NCBI RefSeq assembly: GCF_900129855.1
Contig: NZ_LT670819.1
Span: 124,001 to 188,000, forward strand
Length of the DNA: 64,000 nt
Source of the DNA: Streptomyces sp. 3214.6
Lineage (GTDB): Bacteria; Actinomycetota; Actinomycetes; Streptomycetales; Streptomycetaceae
Direction: 5' to 3'
Shown here piece by piece: positions 8,039 to 17,594 of the stretch (positions are counted from its first letter, which is position 1; every line of letters begins with the position of its first letter). The position numbers were made by a program, and so were the translations under genes. A model generated the notes under the pieces. That model worked only from the letters and a program-made list of their open reading frames with translations, had not been told where the DNA came from and did not search any database.

Positions 8039-9100
8039 ATGCTGATAAGTGAGCCTGTGGGCCCATTGCCGCGGCGGGTGGTGCCGATTCACGGCGAGAC
8101 ACTCGCCTCGTATCTGTGGCGGCTGGCGGAGCGCAACGGGATGGCTTTCGAGGAGTTGGCCCGGCATATCGGCGGGCCCCGCACGATCGGGCAGGCGGAC
8201 CCCCAGGTTGAGGAGGTGCGGCTGGGCCCGGTGGCGCAGCAGCGTCTGGCTCAGGTCAGCGGCCGCTCGGTGGGGCAGTTGGAGCGGGCGCTGCCGTCGT
8301 GGGCGCACAGCCGTATCAGCGCGCGGGCGCGCCGTCAGGTGCAGATCGAGGCGTGGCCGCTCGATCAGGCGCCGGTGCAGGCCTGTGCGCTGTGTGTGGC
8401 GGGGCACGGCGAGCGGCCGGTGTGGCGCGTCTGCGGTGAGCAGTGGGCGGTGTGCACACGGCATGGCCGGTGGACGGGGACGGCCAATGGCCGTTTTCAG
8501 GTGGGGCTGTCGGAGCTGCCGGAGGTGGTGGAGGCGCAGGTGCGCAGGGTGCGGCTGCAGCGCAGGACGGGCTTGTTTGCGCGGGCGTTGATGGCGGATG
8601 CGCAGCAGGTGGCCGTCTACTGGTGGCAGTGCCGGCAGATGGGGGTGCGCGGGGTGTGGCGCAGGCGGCAGGACATGTTGGGGGTGGACCGGTCGGCGTT
8701 GTGGGCGGTGCCGCTGGTGGTGTATCCGGAGGCCGTGATCGTGGCGGAGGCGATGGCGGTGCGGGAGCGGCAGCGTGCGATGGGGCGCAGCTTTGCCGGA
8801 GGCCCGGCCGGGTGGACGACGGGGCGGTGGGTGGCATGGGTCGGTGCACGCCTTGGCATGGCAGGAGAGATGGCCGAGGGCGGTCATCGGGCGCTGGAGG
8901 CGTGGCTGATGGCACACCGCAACACGGTGCCGGTGGTAGAGCGGCTGGCACGGCAGGAAGGGCGGGCGGTGGCGCGCAGTGTGCCGCTCGCGTTGATGGA
9001 GCCGCATCGGGTGATTCCCTCGTACGGGCCGTTGGAGCAGGCGTCGTGTCTTCCGTGGCGGCTGGGCTCGCCGATGACGAGCGTGCCGCTGTGGCAGTGA
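8039..9100 (+). CDS. tniQ: TniQ-family transposition protein (module A)
   Basis: A 353-residue protein. It starts with the TniQ hallmark PRRVVPIHGETLASYLWRL and has a zinc-binding cluster at about 125-155 (CALC, then CTRHGRW: C-x2-C...C-x2-H). It ends ASCLPWRLGSP, an ending almost shared with the second TniQ of the window. TniQ/TnsD proteins link a Tn7/Tn5053-type transposase to its target. No tnsABC genes lie beside this copy; the nearest set is 17 kb to the right. It occupies the gap between tap and tpg on the opposite strand, convergent with tap (42 bp apart). ATG 8039 follows GGAAGGAT. Confidence 0.8.
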   Translation: MLISEPVGPLPRRVVPIHGETLASYLWRLAERNGMAFEELARHIGGPRTIGQADPQVEEVRLGPVAQQRLAQVSGRSVGQLERALPSWAHSRISARARRQVQIEAWPLDQAPVQACALCVAGHGERPVWRVCGEQWAVCTRHGRWTGTANGRFQVGLSELPEVVEAQVRRVRLQRRTGLFARALMADAQQVAVYWWQCRQMGVRGVWRRRQDMLGVDRSALWAVPLVVYPEAVIVAEAMAVRERQRAMGRSFAGGPAGWTTGRWVAWVGARLGMAGEMAEGGHRALEAWLMAHRNTVPVVERLARQEGRAVARSVPLALMEPHRVIPSYGPLEQASCLPWRLGSPMTSVPLWQ

Positions 9101-9142
9101 GAGTGCACGGGTGTCTCGCCCGGTGACAGAGGTGGCCGTTGC

Positions 9143-11185
9143 TCAGGCGGGGTCTTTGACGTAGCGGGCGGGGTTGATGCCCTGGGCGTACTGCTGCTGG
9201 TACCAGCTCATGGACTGGGTTCCTTCTTCCTTGGCCCAGCCGGGGTTGACGCCCAGGCGCAGGAGTCCGGGCGTGCCTTGCTGTTCGGGTCCTGGCGGGG
9301 CGACATCGAGGGCGGTGGGCACATGGGCCGGGTAGAGAGCGCAGTCGGCGAGGACGGCGAGCGGGTAGCGGTCTGTTTCCTGGGCCATCTTGCGCATTTT
9401 GCGGTGCAGGGTGACGCGGGCGCGGGAGACGACGGCGGCACGGATGTCGGGGCGCCAGGTGGGTTTGTCCAGGGCGGGCCAGCGGGTGTAGGGGGCGGTG
9501 CTTTCGCGTGGTCCTTCGCGGAGTTTGCCCAGTCCGCCTTTGGCGGTGGCTTTGATGGCTGCGAGCAGGGCGAGCAGGGCGGGGTCGGCCGTGGCGAGCT
9601 TTTGCATGGCGGCGAGGTAGTCGGCCTGGGGGATTTTCTCGTGCACGCCGAGGTCGGCCATGGTGGCGAGGTAGGCGTTGCGGATCCGTTCGTACCAGGG
9701 GGTGAGGTAGGGGCCGTGATCATCGCGCAGGTAGGCCTCGGCCGGCCGGACCTCGATCCCAAGTTCCTGGGCGTAATCCAGGGTAGGCGTGGTGTACCAC
9801 CCCGGTCCGGTCGGGGCCTGTCCGGTGGCGGTGAAGGGTGAGGGCAGGCGCGGGTCCAGCGTGGCGTGGGTGAGGTCGCAGAACCACGCACCGGGGATCT
9901 TCTTGTTGAAGGTGGGCGCGAGGACGTGGCGGGGCGGGGAGTTGAGGCCGACCGGCAGGCCGGAGGAGGCGGCTGCGAAGGCGAGGTTGGTGTCGAGCCC
10001 GACGACGTGGGGGAATTCGGCGGCCTCCTGCTGGCTGGGCGGGCGGCTCCAGTCCCAGGCTTCCTCCTCCATAGCCTGCTCGGGCAGGCGGCCCCGGGCG
10101 AGCGGATGGGCGTCGGGGGCCTCGGGCGGCGCAGGTTCCAGGGCCGTGTGCAGGCCGCGGGGGTTAGGCGCTGAGCTCCAGGTTCCGCTGTCAGGGGCGC
10201 GGTGCGGTCTGGTGGGCGGCCGCAGGGCGGTCATGAGTTCCTCGCCGCACACGGCGGTGGAGCCGCGGGGGGTCAGCAGCCGGTCGGTGTAGGTGCCCAG
10301 CAGGCGGGCGAGGTCGGCAGGCGGCAGCGGTGGAAGGTTCCAGCCGTCCTGGGACAGGGCTCCCCAGGCGGTGATGGCCAGTTGGACGCAGGCGCGCTTG
10401 TTGTTCCTGACGGGCCGAAAGGCGCGGGTCCAGGGACCGAATCCGCGGCGGGTAAGGCTGAAGCCTGCCTGATGGAGCTGCGTGATGACCGGGTGGGAGT
10501 CGGCAAGACGCACACGGGCGCGGTCGTCGAGAGCGGCTGGGAGGTGCAGGGCTGCACTGGCTGCGGGTGTCAGGACGATGAGCGGGTCACAGTCGCTGTC
10601 GCGGCCTTGCGTGGACAGCTTGTCCCGGCGCAGGCCGTTGCGCAGCGTCCATTGCAGCAGGGAGACGAGGTCCTCGGCGTCCAGCGGCAGCTGGGAGCCG
10701 TTGGTGAAGTGGGCGGTCAGGGTGTCGTCGTGGTCGATGACGGCCAAGGGCCCGGTGGGCTCAACCACGGTCTGAGGCGGTGCGGTCCGGCTGCGCGGTG
10801 GGGATGCCAGGGGGGTGGTGGCGGCAAAGAGTGATGGCTGCTCGGCCTTCATGCCGGCCCTCGAGGGTGGTGCGGGGGTCGGCTCTTGAAGGGGCGACGA
10901 GTCCTGATGGTCTGGCCTGTGCAGGGTTTTCAGGCCCTGAAGGAGGCGCGCGTAGGCGGCGCGGCGAGCGGCGAACGGTTCCTGGGTTCCGGCTTCCCAG
11001 GCGGCGATGTCCTCGGCCGGGCAGTCGAGTGCATCGGCTATCTGGTGAGTGGACAGACCGGCGGCTTTGCGCCGCCGTTCCCGTTCGCGGGGCGGGGGCA
11101 GGGGGATGCGCTGTACCGAGAGGTCGGCAAGGAGCTCATCCACGCGCGCAAAGAGTTCGGCTTCGTCACCGTGGTCTGCTGACAC
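9143..11185 (-). CDS. tap: Telomere-associated protein Tap (module A)
   Basis: A 680-residue protein, in the size range of Streptomyces Tap. Residues 30-80 form an XRE-like HTH (KAAGLSTHQIADALDCPAEDIAAWEAG). The C-terminal half carries a polymerase-like motif series: GLDTNLAFAAASSGLPVG near 398, AAIKATAKGGLGKLREG near 545 and AVLADCALYP near 615. Tap binds folded 3' telomere overhangs, recruits Tpg and with it can prime synthesis; the motifs fit a palm-type active site. The GTG start at 11185 lacks an obvious ribosome site, so a leaderless mRNA or a slightly different start is possible. The upstream 270 bp lead into a split repeat (11319-11454). Confidence 0.82.
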   Translation of the reverse strand: MSADHGDEAELFARVDELLADLSVQRIPLPPPRERERRRKAAGLSTHQIADALDCPAEDIAAWEAGTQEPFAARRAAYARLLQGLKTLHRPDHQDSSPLQEPTPAPPSRAGMKAEQPSLFAATTPLASPPRSRTAPPQTVVEPTGPLAVIDHDDTLTAHFTNGSQLPLDAEDLVSLLQWTLRNGLRRDKLSTQGRDSDCDPLIVLTPAASAALHLPAALDDRARVRLADSHPVITQLHQAGFSLTRRGFGPWTRAFRPVRNNKRACVQLAITAWGALSQDGWNLPPLPPADLARLLGTYTDRLLTPRGSTAVCGEELMTALRPPTRPHRAPDSGTWSSAPNPRGLHTALEPAPPEAPDAHPLARGRLPEQAMEEEAWDWSRPPSQQEAAEFPHVVGLDTNLAFAAASSGLPVGLNSPPRHVLAPTFNKKIPGAWFCDLTHATLDPRLPSPFTATGQAPTGPGWYTTPTLDYAQELGIEVRPAEAYLRDDHGPYLTPWYERIRNAYLATMADLGVHEKIPQADYLAAMQKLATADPALLALLAAIKATAKGGLGKLREGPRESTAPYTRWPALDKPTWRPDIRAAVVSRARVTLHRKMRKMAQETDRYPLAVLADCALYPAHVPTALDVAPPGPEQQGTPGLLRLGVNPGWAKEEGTQSMSWYQQQYAQGINPARYVKDPA

Positions 11186-11318
11186 GCTACGAATCTGTCA
11201 GGCTCACATGTCAGGCCCGTCGGATTTTCGTCATCGCGGGGCGGCTGTGCGGGGAGCGGTTCGACGCCTGTGGCGCGACGGACGAACGAGCCTATCCAGG
11301 GCAAAAGGTTTCCTTAGC

Positions 11319-11454
11319 GGAGCGAGTTCTGCGGGAGATGCTCTGCCTGCTGCGGACCGTCTTGCCCGTTGAACCTGGACCGCAGCGGTGGCTGACGGCG
11401 TTTGTACGGCTTGGATGGCGGATTAAAGATCATGCGGCGCCGCCCTTGCACTAG
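11319..11454 (+). repeat. Left part of the 188-bp repeat, copy 1 (interrupted)
   Basis: Nearly identical to 25840-25973 over its last 118 bp (11337-11454), which ends TTGCACTAG in both copies. In copy 2 the sequence continues directly into the hairpin AGTCAACTCCCCTGCTG. Here it stops at CTAG, and that continuation is found at 24642, again starting at CTAG. The unit lies just upstream of tap and could be an end sequence of the telomere-linked elements. Confidence 0.85.
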
Positions 11455-11651
11455 GGTCCGTCTTCAAACGGATCTTGCCCAGAGCAGGAATGACGCGAGA
11501 CTGACACCGGAATGCCGTGCACGGCCTGCACCTCGGTCAAAAAGGCACGGGCCGCACGCCGGCCCTCGGTCACCGGCTCGTCCCCAGCGAAGGCCAAAGC
11601 CGAAAGTATCGGACGGCTGGCTAGCGGCAGATCTTCGTTTTCGGGCACCAC
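11451..11651 (-). pseudogene. 5' fragment of an ATP-binding (anti-sigma-type) protein gene
   Basis: The leftward frame from GTG 11651 reads VPENEDLPLASRPILSALA, then EGRRAARAFLTEVQAVHG and IPVS. This is the typical N-terminus of Streptomyces small HATPase/anti-sigma regulatory proteins, just before their N-box. Similarity ends near 11505, and the frame runs into the CTAG junction, where the TAG stop lies. The ATPase core is missing, so this is a truncated gene whose remainder was removed by the event that created the junction. Confidence 0.5.
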
Positions 11652-11727
11652 TGCGAGCACACCGCCACCCTCGTCCCGGCAGAGGCTCTGATTGACTGTC
11701 CGCCAGTCGGGGAGGAAGGGGCGGCAC

Positions 11728-13380
11728 ATGGACTTGTTCCGGCGCGGGAAACGGTACGAACGGGCCCGAGCTGCCGCAGCGGCCGCCCGGGCGGCGGAGT
11801 GGGGCGGCGGCCCGGAGGGGGAGGCGCTGGGCGACCTCCACAGCTTCCGGGACGAGGTCCTGGCGCTCACCGCCCTTCCCCCGGACGTCGAAATCCTGCT
11901 GTCGGACCTGGCCGTCGGCTGGGAGGACGTCACGCCGGAGCTCCCCGCCCTGACCGTCCTGCCGATGATGGAACGCCGGGGACTCGTCGCCCTGCCCCGG
12001 GGCGGCGACGGACTGCGGCGGATCACGTTCCCCGGACGGCTGCACGCCCTGATCTCCTCCCGCCGCACCCCGGAGGAGATCCTCGCCGGGCACCGCCGCA
12101 TCCTCGCCCGGGCCGTCACCCTGCCGCCGGAGGGCGGCCACTGGTGGCAGCTGCCCGTCGCCGAGACCTACCTCTGGCACCACCTGCCCTGGCACATCGC
12201 CGCCCACGACCGCGCCGCCGCCGTACGACTGGTGCAAAACCCCCGCTGGCAGGCCGCGAAGGTCAGGGTCTGCGGCGTGGCCGCACTCCGCGCGGACCTG
12301 GCGATGTTCGACACCCCCGAGATCGACGCGGCCCGCCGGGCCGTGGACCGCGTCGCCCACCGCCTGGAGCGCCGCGCCTGCCCGGACCCGGTTCTCCGGG
12401 CCGGGCTGCTGCTCGACGCCCTGGCCGGCGAGGCCGTCCTGCGGGCGGAGGCCGAGCTCCTCCGCCAGGAGCTGCGGGAGGAGGCCCCGGGTCGCGTCGC
12501 CACCGACCTGGCGTCAGCCCTGGTGGGCGTGCTGCCGTCCCCGTCGTACGTCAAGGACGTCGCCCTGGCGGCGGACGGCAGCTGGCTGGTGACGGCCTCG
12601 GGCCACAAGGCCAGCCGGATCCACGACGTCGCCGACCGGAGCGTGCGGCACGTCCTGGGCCCGACCGAGGGGGTCCACGAGGTGTGCGCGATCACGCCGG
12701 ACGGCAGCCGGGTCGTCACCGGGGACTACCACGCCGCCCGCTGGTGGGACGCCGCCACCGGCCGGCACCTGCGGTCGGTCGACGGCTGGACCACCCAACT
12801 CGCCCTCGACCCAGCCGGTGCCTGGGTCGCCACCAACACCGCGCCCCGCCCCGCAGTCATCGACAGCACGACCTACGCGATCAAACGGCTCGGGAAGGAG
12901 TCGGACGACCGCACTCTCGTCACCGCCATGGCCTGCTCCCCGGACGGCCGGACCGTCGCCGTCGGCGAACAGAGCGGGCGGATCCAGCTGTGGGACCCCG
13001 TCTCCGGCAAACTGCGGGCCGAACTCCCCACGTTACCGGGGTCCGTCTACCGCCTGGCCTTCGCCCCCGACGGCAGCTGGCTGGCCACCTTCACCCTGGA
13101 CGGGGTCCGGATCCTGGGTCTGCCCGGCGGCCGGGAGCGCCTGCACATCCCGGGCTCGCAACCGTTCGCCGTCGGCGATGGCGGCCGCTGGCTCGCCGTC
13201 CCGGGGGACACCGTCCGCTTCCACCGGACCGACACCGGCGAACTGCTCGGCGAGTTCACCCCGGACCACCGCGGCTGGGACCACCGCGTGCGGACCTCGC
13301 CCGACGGCCGGTACCTGGCCACCTGGCACCTGGGCAGCGCCTCCATCCTCGTCTGGGACGCCCGACGGCTCGTCCGCTGA
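11728..13380 (+). CDS. WD40-repeat protein with a helical N-terminal region
   Basis: A 550-residue cytoplasmic protein. ATG 11728 follows a strong GGAGGAAGGGG site. Residues 1-280 are helical and Arg/Ala-rich, resembling the linker and TPR-like part of STAND proteins. Residues about 285-550 form a beta-propeller of WD40-like blades with recurrent GSWLVTAS, GSRVVTGD, GRTVAVGE, GSWLATF and GRYLATWH units, each followed by a W or D strand. No NTPase (Walker) domain precedes it, unlike NB-ARC/WD40 proteins. It may be a stand-alone partner or a shortened descendant of such a protein. Substrate and partners are unknown. Confidence 0.75.
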   Translation: MDLFRRGKRYERARAAAAAARAAEWGGGPEGEALGDLHSFRDEVLALTALPPDVEILLSDLAVGWEDVTPELPALTVLPMMERRGLVALPRGGDGLRRITFPGRLHALISSRRTPEEILAGHRRILARAVTLPPEGGHWWQLPVAETYLWHHLPWHIAAHDRAAAVRLVQNPRWQAAKVRVCGVAALRADLAMFDTPEIDAARRAVDRVAHRLERRACPDPVLRAGLLLDALAGEAVLRAEAELLRQELREEAPGRVATDLASALVGVLPSPSYVKDVALAADGSWLVTASGHKASRIHDVADRSVRHVLGPTEGVHEVCAITPDGSRVVTGDYHAARWWDAATGRHLRSVDGWTTQLALDPAGAWVATNTAPRPAVIDSTTYAIKRLGKESDDRTLVTAMACSPDGRTVAVGEQSGRIQLWDPVSGKLRAELPTLPGSVYRLAFAPDGSWLATFTLDGVRILGLPGGRERLHIPGSQPFAVGDGGRWLAVPGDTVRFHRTDTGELLGEFTPDHRGWDHRVRTSPDGRYLATWHLGSASILVWDARRLVR

Positions 13381-13576
13381 CACACAGGGACAGCGCAGGA
13401 GAGCCGCCCGGTGCCGGCCCTTCACGCCCGCCATCGAGACCCTCCGCAGCCCGATCCCCGCTCCCCGGCACCCGCAGCCGCCCCGACGGCCCGATCCACA
13501 TCGCCGTCCAAGTACACCGCGGCGACGAGTGGGACATCCTCACCGGCAGCACCGTCCCGAACGGCCAACTCGAGGA

Positions 13577-13984
13577 CTACTCACGTTGAACTCGTTGGCG
13601 GGTGGGGCTGACCTCCGTGACCGCGAGGACCGTCCCGGAGGGCGGTCCGGGCACGGGATCGCCCTCCGCGGGCGCGGTCGGCGTGAACGTGGAGCCGCGG
13701 CCCTTGGACATACGGATCAACACTCTCCTCGCGGATTCGCTGTCGCCCAGGGCGCGATGGCGGCCGCCGAGCCGAAGCCACCGGAAGGAGCCGACCCACT
13801 CCTTGTACGCCTCCATGAGGCAGTACCAGGAGTCCTCAGGTTCCAGGTGCATCGGCTTCTTTCCAGCCCGCCGGGCGTCGCCGAGGACAACTCCCCTGTC
13901 GAAGTCCGCGTTGTAGGCACAGATGACCTTCCCCTTGGTGACCTGGCGCAGCCGCGGGAGGATCTCCTCGAAGGGGCGGGCGTC
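13577..13984 (-). pseudogene. 3' half of a DnaQ-like exonuclease gene (split by E1)
   Basis: The leftward frame entering at the E1 junction reads DARPFEEILPRLRQVTKGKV, then ICAYNADFDRGVV and a helical segment with WYCLMEAYKEW, followed by LGDSESARRVLIRM. AYNADFD is the ExoII motif of DEDD exonucleases, and HRALGDSESARR contains the ExoIII-type His and Asp. The matching 5' half is at 24211-24627. Joining them across the element gives the continuous reading MVAD-ARPFEEIL. The C-terminal tail after RRVLIRMS is low-complexity. Confidence 0.85.
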
Positions 13985-14096
13985 GTGTTGACCGAACTAA
14001 CCGGTGTGTCTTGGCCGAGTGACATCGAGGGCCGCAGTGCTCTCGTTAGCTTCCCAGTCCCCTTGGGACCTTTGGGAGGGCTTCTTGACCACTGTG

Positions 14097-15305
14097 ATGC
14101 GCGATGTCCGGTCGCTACGTGTACGGCAGATCGGCCGCCTGGTCGCGGTTGCCGACGCGCCGATTCCGTACCAACTGCTCGACGTCGATGGCGGCCAGGT
14201 ACGTCCGGTCACCGACTACTTCCGCGAGCTGACCGCCAGCGACTACAGCCCACACAGCCTGCGTTCGTACGGGCTCGCACTGCTGCGATGGCTGCGTTTC
14301 CTCGACGCGGTCGACACGCCGTGGGACAAGGCCACGCGCACGGACGTCACTGACTTCGTGTTGTGGATGCGCGAGGCGACGAAGCCGGGGCGGCCGAACA
14401 GAAAGGCCGGCCAGACGAACCCGGTGACGGCCAAGCGCTACCTGAGCAGGAAATACGCGCCCGCGACGATCGACCACAACCTCGCGGTGCTCCGGGAGTT
14501 CTACGATCATCACCTGTCAACGGGGGCCGGTCCGCTGGTCAACCCGGTTCCGGCGGTGAGGACTGTCGACGGCGGGCGGGTGAACGCCCATCACAACCCG
14601 ATGGAGACGTTCCGATGGCACCGTCGGGCCCCGCTGCGGCAGCGCCGCCCGCAGCAGACTCCGCGCAACATCCCCGACCGCCTCTTCAACCAGGTCTTCG
14701 CTGCCTTGCGTTCGAACCGTGACCGGGCCCTGATGGCGTTCTTCATCTCCACGGGCGCGAGGGCCTCGGAACTCGTCGGCGTGACGAACGAGCGGCTGAA
14801 CATCGGTCAGCAGCTCATCGGCGTCATCCGCAAAGGCACGCGAGCCCTGCAGTGGTTGCCCGCCTCCACGGACGCCTTCGTCTGGCTCAAGCTCTACCGT
14901 CACGAGCTGACCGCCGACGCCCCGCGCGGACCCGGCGCCCCGCTCTGGGTGACCCTGCGGCGCCCGTGGAAGCCACTGACCTACGACGCGGCCCGGATGG
15001 TCTTCACCCGCGCCAACGAGACGCTGGGCACGAACTGGACCCTTCACGACCTGCGCCATGCCGCGGCTCACCGCATGGTCGATGATCCGAAGCTGTCGCT
15101 GACCGACATCCAATGGGTGCTCGGACATTCCCAGATCACGACCACGCAGATCTACACCGAGCCCCGGGCCGAGGACGTCATCGAGCGCATGCGGGCCCAC
15201 TACGACTCCCCGCCCCAGGCCGTCTCCGCACCGAAGGCGCCGGCGGAGGGCTACCGCCCCGAGGTTCTGGCGACGCTGCTGGGAGGGGCCGGGGCATGGG
15301 CATGA
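14097..15305 (+). CDS. tnpA: E1 tyrosine recombinase TnpA
   Basis: A 402-residue phage-integrase-family protein. The N-terminal SAM-like core-binding domain (about 50-150) is followed by a catalytic domain with GARASELVGV (Arg I), TLHDLRHAAAHRM (His-x-x-Arg) and LGHSQITTTQIYTEP (His...Tyr nucleophile). Tn554-type elements use two such recombinases in tandem, and the stop here overlaps the start of tnpB by ATGA. ATG 14097 begins the conserved sequence; the frame is open upstream to the element end. It is 40-50% similar by eye to TnpA of E2. It looks intact, although its partner gene is broken. Confidence 0.88.
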   Translation: MRDVRSLRVRQIGRLVAVADAPIPYQLLDVDGGQVRPVTDYFRELTASDYSPHSLRSYGLALLRWLRFLDAVDTPWDKATRTDVTDFVLWMREATKPGRPNRKAGQTNPVTAKRYLSRKYAPATIDHNLAVLREFYDHHLSTGAGPLVNPVPAVRTVDGGRVNAHHNPMETFRWHRRAPLRQRRPQQTPRNIPDRLFNQVFAALRSNRDRALMAFFISTGARASELVGVTNERLNIGQQLIGVIRKGTRALQWLPASTDAFVWLKLYRHELTADAPRGPGAPLWVTLRRPWKPLTYDAARMVFTRANETLGTNWTLHDLRHAAAHRMVDDPKLSLTDIQWVLGHSQITTTQIYTEPRAEDVIERMRAHYDSPPQAVSAPKAPAEGYRPEVLATLLGGAGAWA

Positions 15306-17503
15306 TGCGAGCGAACCGGACCATGGTGCCGCCGCAGTTGGCACAGGAACCCGAGGTCGACAGCCGGGGGCGGCCCGCGATCCGGCAGTGGGACATCCCG
15401 TCGGCCCGGCCGCGGCCGACGTCCTGGCCGCACACACGGCTCAGCCCGGAGGATCTCTCCGAGCGAGTGCTGACGGTCTCGGAGGACTACCACCACGACC
15501 GGAAGCAGTTCGCCCGGCTACGGCGGGCGACGCCGAAGGTGCTGGAGTGGTTCACGCAGTGGCCCGGCGAGACCTGGCAGGAGCGTTGGCTGGCCAGCGG
15601 CTTGGAGGACAAGGAATCCGACTGGATGGAGGACTTCCTCGCCTGGCGGGAGGCCCGCGGCGAGTGGGTCAGCTACGACGAGCAGGAGGCCCGCTCGGCG
15701 ATGTGCTGGCTGATGCAGGCCCAAGCCTTCCACCCGTCGCTGGAATGGATCTTGCGGCAGCGCTTCAACTACGTGCTGTCCCGAGTGCCCGCGACCTTCG
15801 ACCGAGACGGTCGTGCTCGACTCGTCGCGCACCTCGATGCGACGGGCCGCACCGCCCCACGCACCAGGTCCCGGGTCATGAAGACGATCGGGCGACTCAT
15901 GTTGTGCAAGGGCGGGTTGATCAGCGACATCACCATCGGGGACTGCCTTGAGTACATCGAGGTCTACGACCGCGTGCTGCCTGCGAACGGGGGGAGGTAC
16001 GACCGAGCCTTCTACACCGTGCTGTTCGAGCTGGGCACGTTCGGCGAACACGCTCCCGACCGCCTTCGCGCACTCACGGTCAAGGGGCAGCTCACCGTCC
16101 CGCAGATGGTCGACTACTACGACATCAAGTGCAGACCCATCCGCGATCTGCTCGTCGACTACCTGACAGTGCGATCCGTTGACCTGGACTATTCCACCCT
16201 GCGGAGGCTGGCGCAGGTGCTCTGTCAGCTGTTCTGGAAGGACCTCGAAGAGCACCACCCCGGGATCAGCAGTCTCAAACTCAGCCAGGATGCCGCCACG
16301 GCCTGGAAGGAACGGCTGGGGACCATCCGGCACAGCCCCGGCCGGATCGGCAAGCAGCGCTTGCAGGTCCAGCCGATCCTCCTCCTGGTCCGGGCCTTCT
16401 ACATCGACCTCGCGCAGTGGGCGGTGCACGAACCAGCTCGTTGGGGGCCCTGGGCGACCCCGAGTCCCATCCCGTCATCGGCAACGCAGGTCGCCAAGGA
16501 ACGCAAGCGTGCGGTCGCCCGCATGCACCAGCGCACCCGGACTCGGGCGCCACTGCTGCCGGAACTGGTCACGGCCGTCGAACGTTGGCGCCGGGAGAGC
16601 AAAGACCTCTTCGACCGGGCGTCGGCCGTCGAGTTCGGCGAAGGCGTCGACCTCGGCGGTGAACTCTGGCTGCGTCACGCCGGCCGACAGTCCGACCGGC
16701 AGCGGATCGTCGTCCTTCGCCCGGAGACCGGTGAGCAACGTGACCTCACCTTCGAGGACGAGCGCTCGTTCTGGGCCTGGGCATCCGTCGAGACCCTGCG
16801 GCACACCGGCATGCGCATCGAGGAGGTCCTCGAACTCACCCACTACAGCTTCATTGCCTACACGCTGCCCAGCACCGGCGAGGTCGTCCCGATGCTCCAG
16901 GTCACCCCGTCCAAGGCCGACCGGGAGCGTCTGCTGCTGGTCTCGCCCGAACTCGGTGAGGTGTTGACCGCCGTGATCCAGCGGGTCCGCGAGGGACGTG
17001 ACGCGATCCCGCTGATCTCCCGTTACGACCAGCACGAAGGGCTGCACAGCCCTCGGCTGCCGTTCCTCTTCCAACGTCGCCGTGGCTTCATCCCGACCGC
17101 GATTCCGCCCGCGTTCATCGCAAGCGTTCTGCGCGAGGCGCTAGAACGAGCCGGACTCACCGACCAGACGGGGGCGACACTGGACCTCACGCCACACGAC
17201 TTCCGTCGAATCTTCGCGACCGACGCCCTTCAGGCTGGTCTGCCGCCGCACATCACCGCGAAGATCCTCGGGCACGAGGACGTGAACACCACCATGGGAT
17301 ACGCGGCGATCTACCCCGAGGACGTCATCTCGCACCACCGGGCCTACATCGCCCGTCGTCGGCAGCTCCGGCCGAGCGAGGAATACCGCGACCTCACGCC
17401 GGAGGAATGGGACGAGTTCATCACCCACTTCGAGCTCCGAAAGGTTGCGCTAGGAGTCTGCACCCGCGACTACGGCACCCCCTGCGTCCACGAACACGCC
17501 TGC
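15302..17503 (+). pseudogene. tnpB: E1 tnpB, 5' part (interrupted by E2)
   Basis: About 734 codons of a large tyrosine recombinase. They include HTGMRIEEVLELTH (Arg I region), TPHDFRRIFATDAL (His-x-x-Arg) and LGHEDVNTTMGYAAIY (catalytic His and Tyr), so the catalytic domain is complete. The frame breaks at the C-terminal zinc-like motif after PCVHEHAC. Natural sequence stops at 17503 and E2 sequence adds about 20 unrelated residues to a stop at 17563. The missing C-terminus is intact at 22190-22435. The protein made here could still be active, but it lacks the terminal coiled-coil domain. Confidence 0.85.
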
Positions 17504-17594
17504 TTCTCTGAACTAGCTAGTGCCGTGTCAGGCGACGTTCGTCCTGGTGACGATCCCGCGTAGGCGCTCGTCGGCGACGTGCACTACAGACGTA

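Noticed and set aside
11337..11454. Coding 3' end of a transposase in the repeat (frame ending LGWRIKDHAAPPLH)
   Set aside because: The second copy of the repeat has a frameshift and stop in the same region, and no upstream part of such a gene exists; treated as non-coding repeat.
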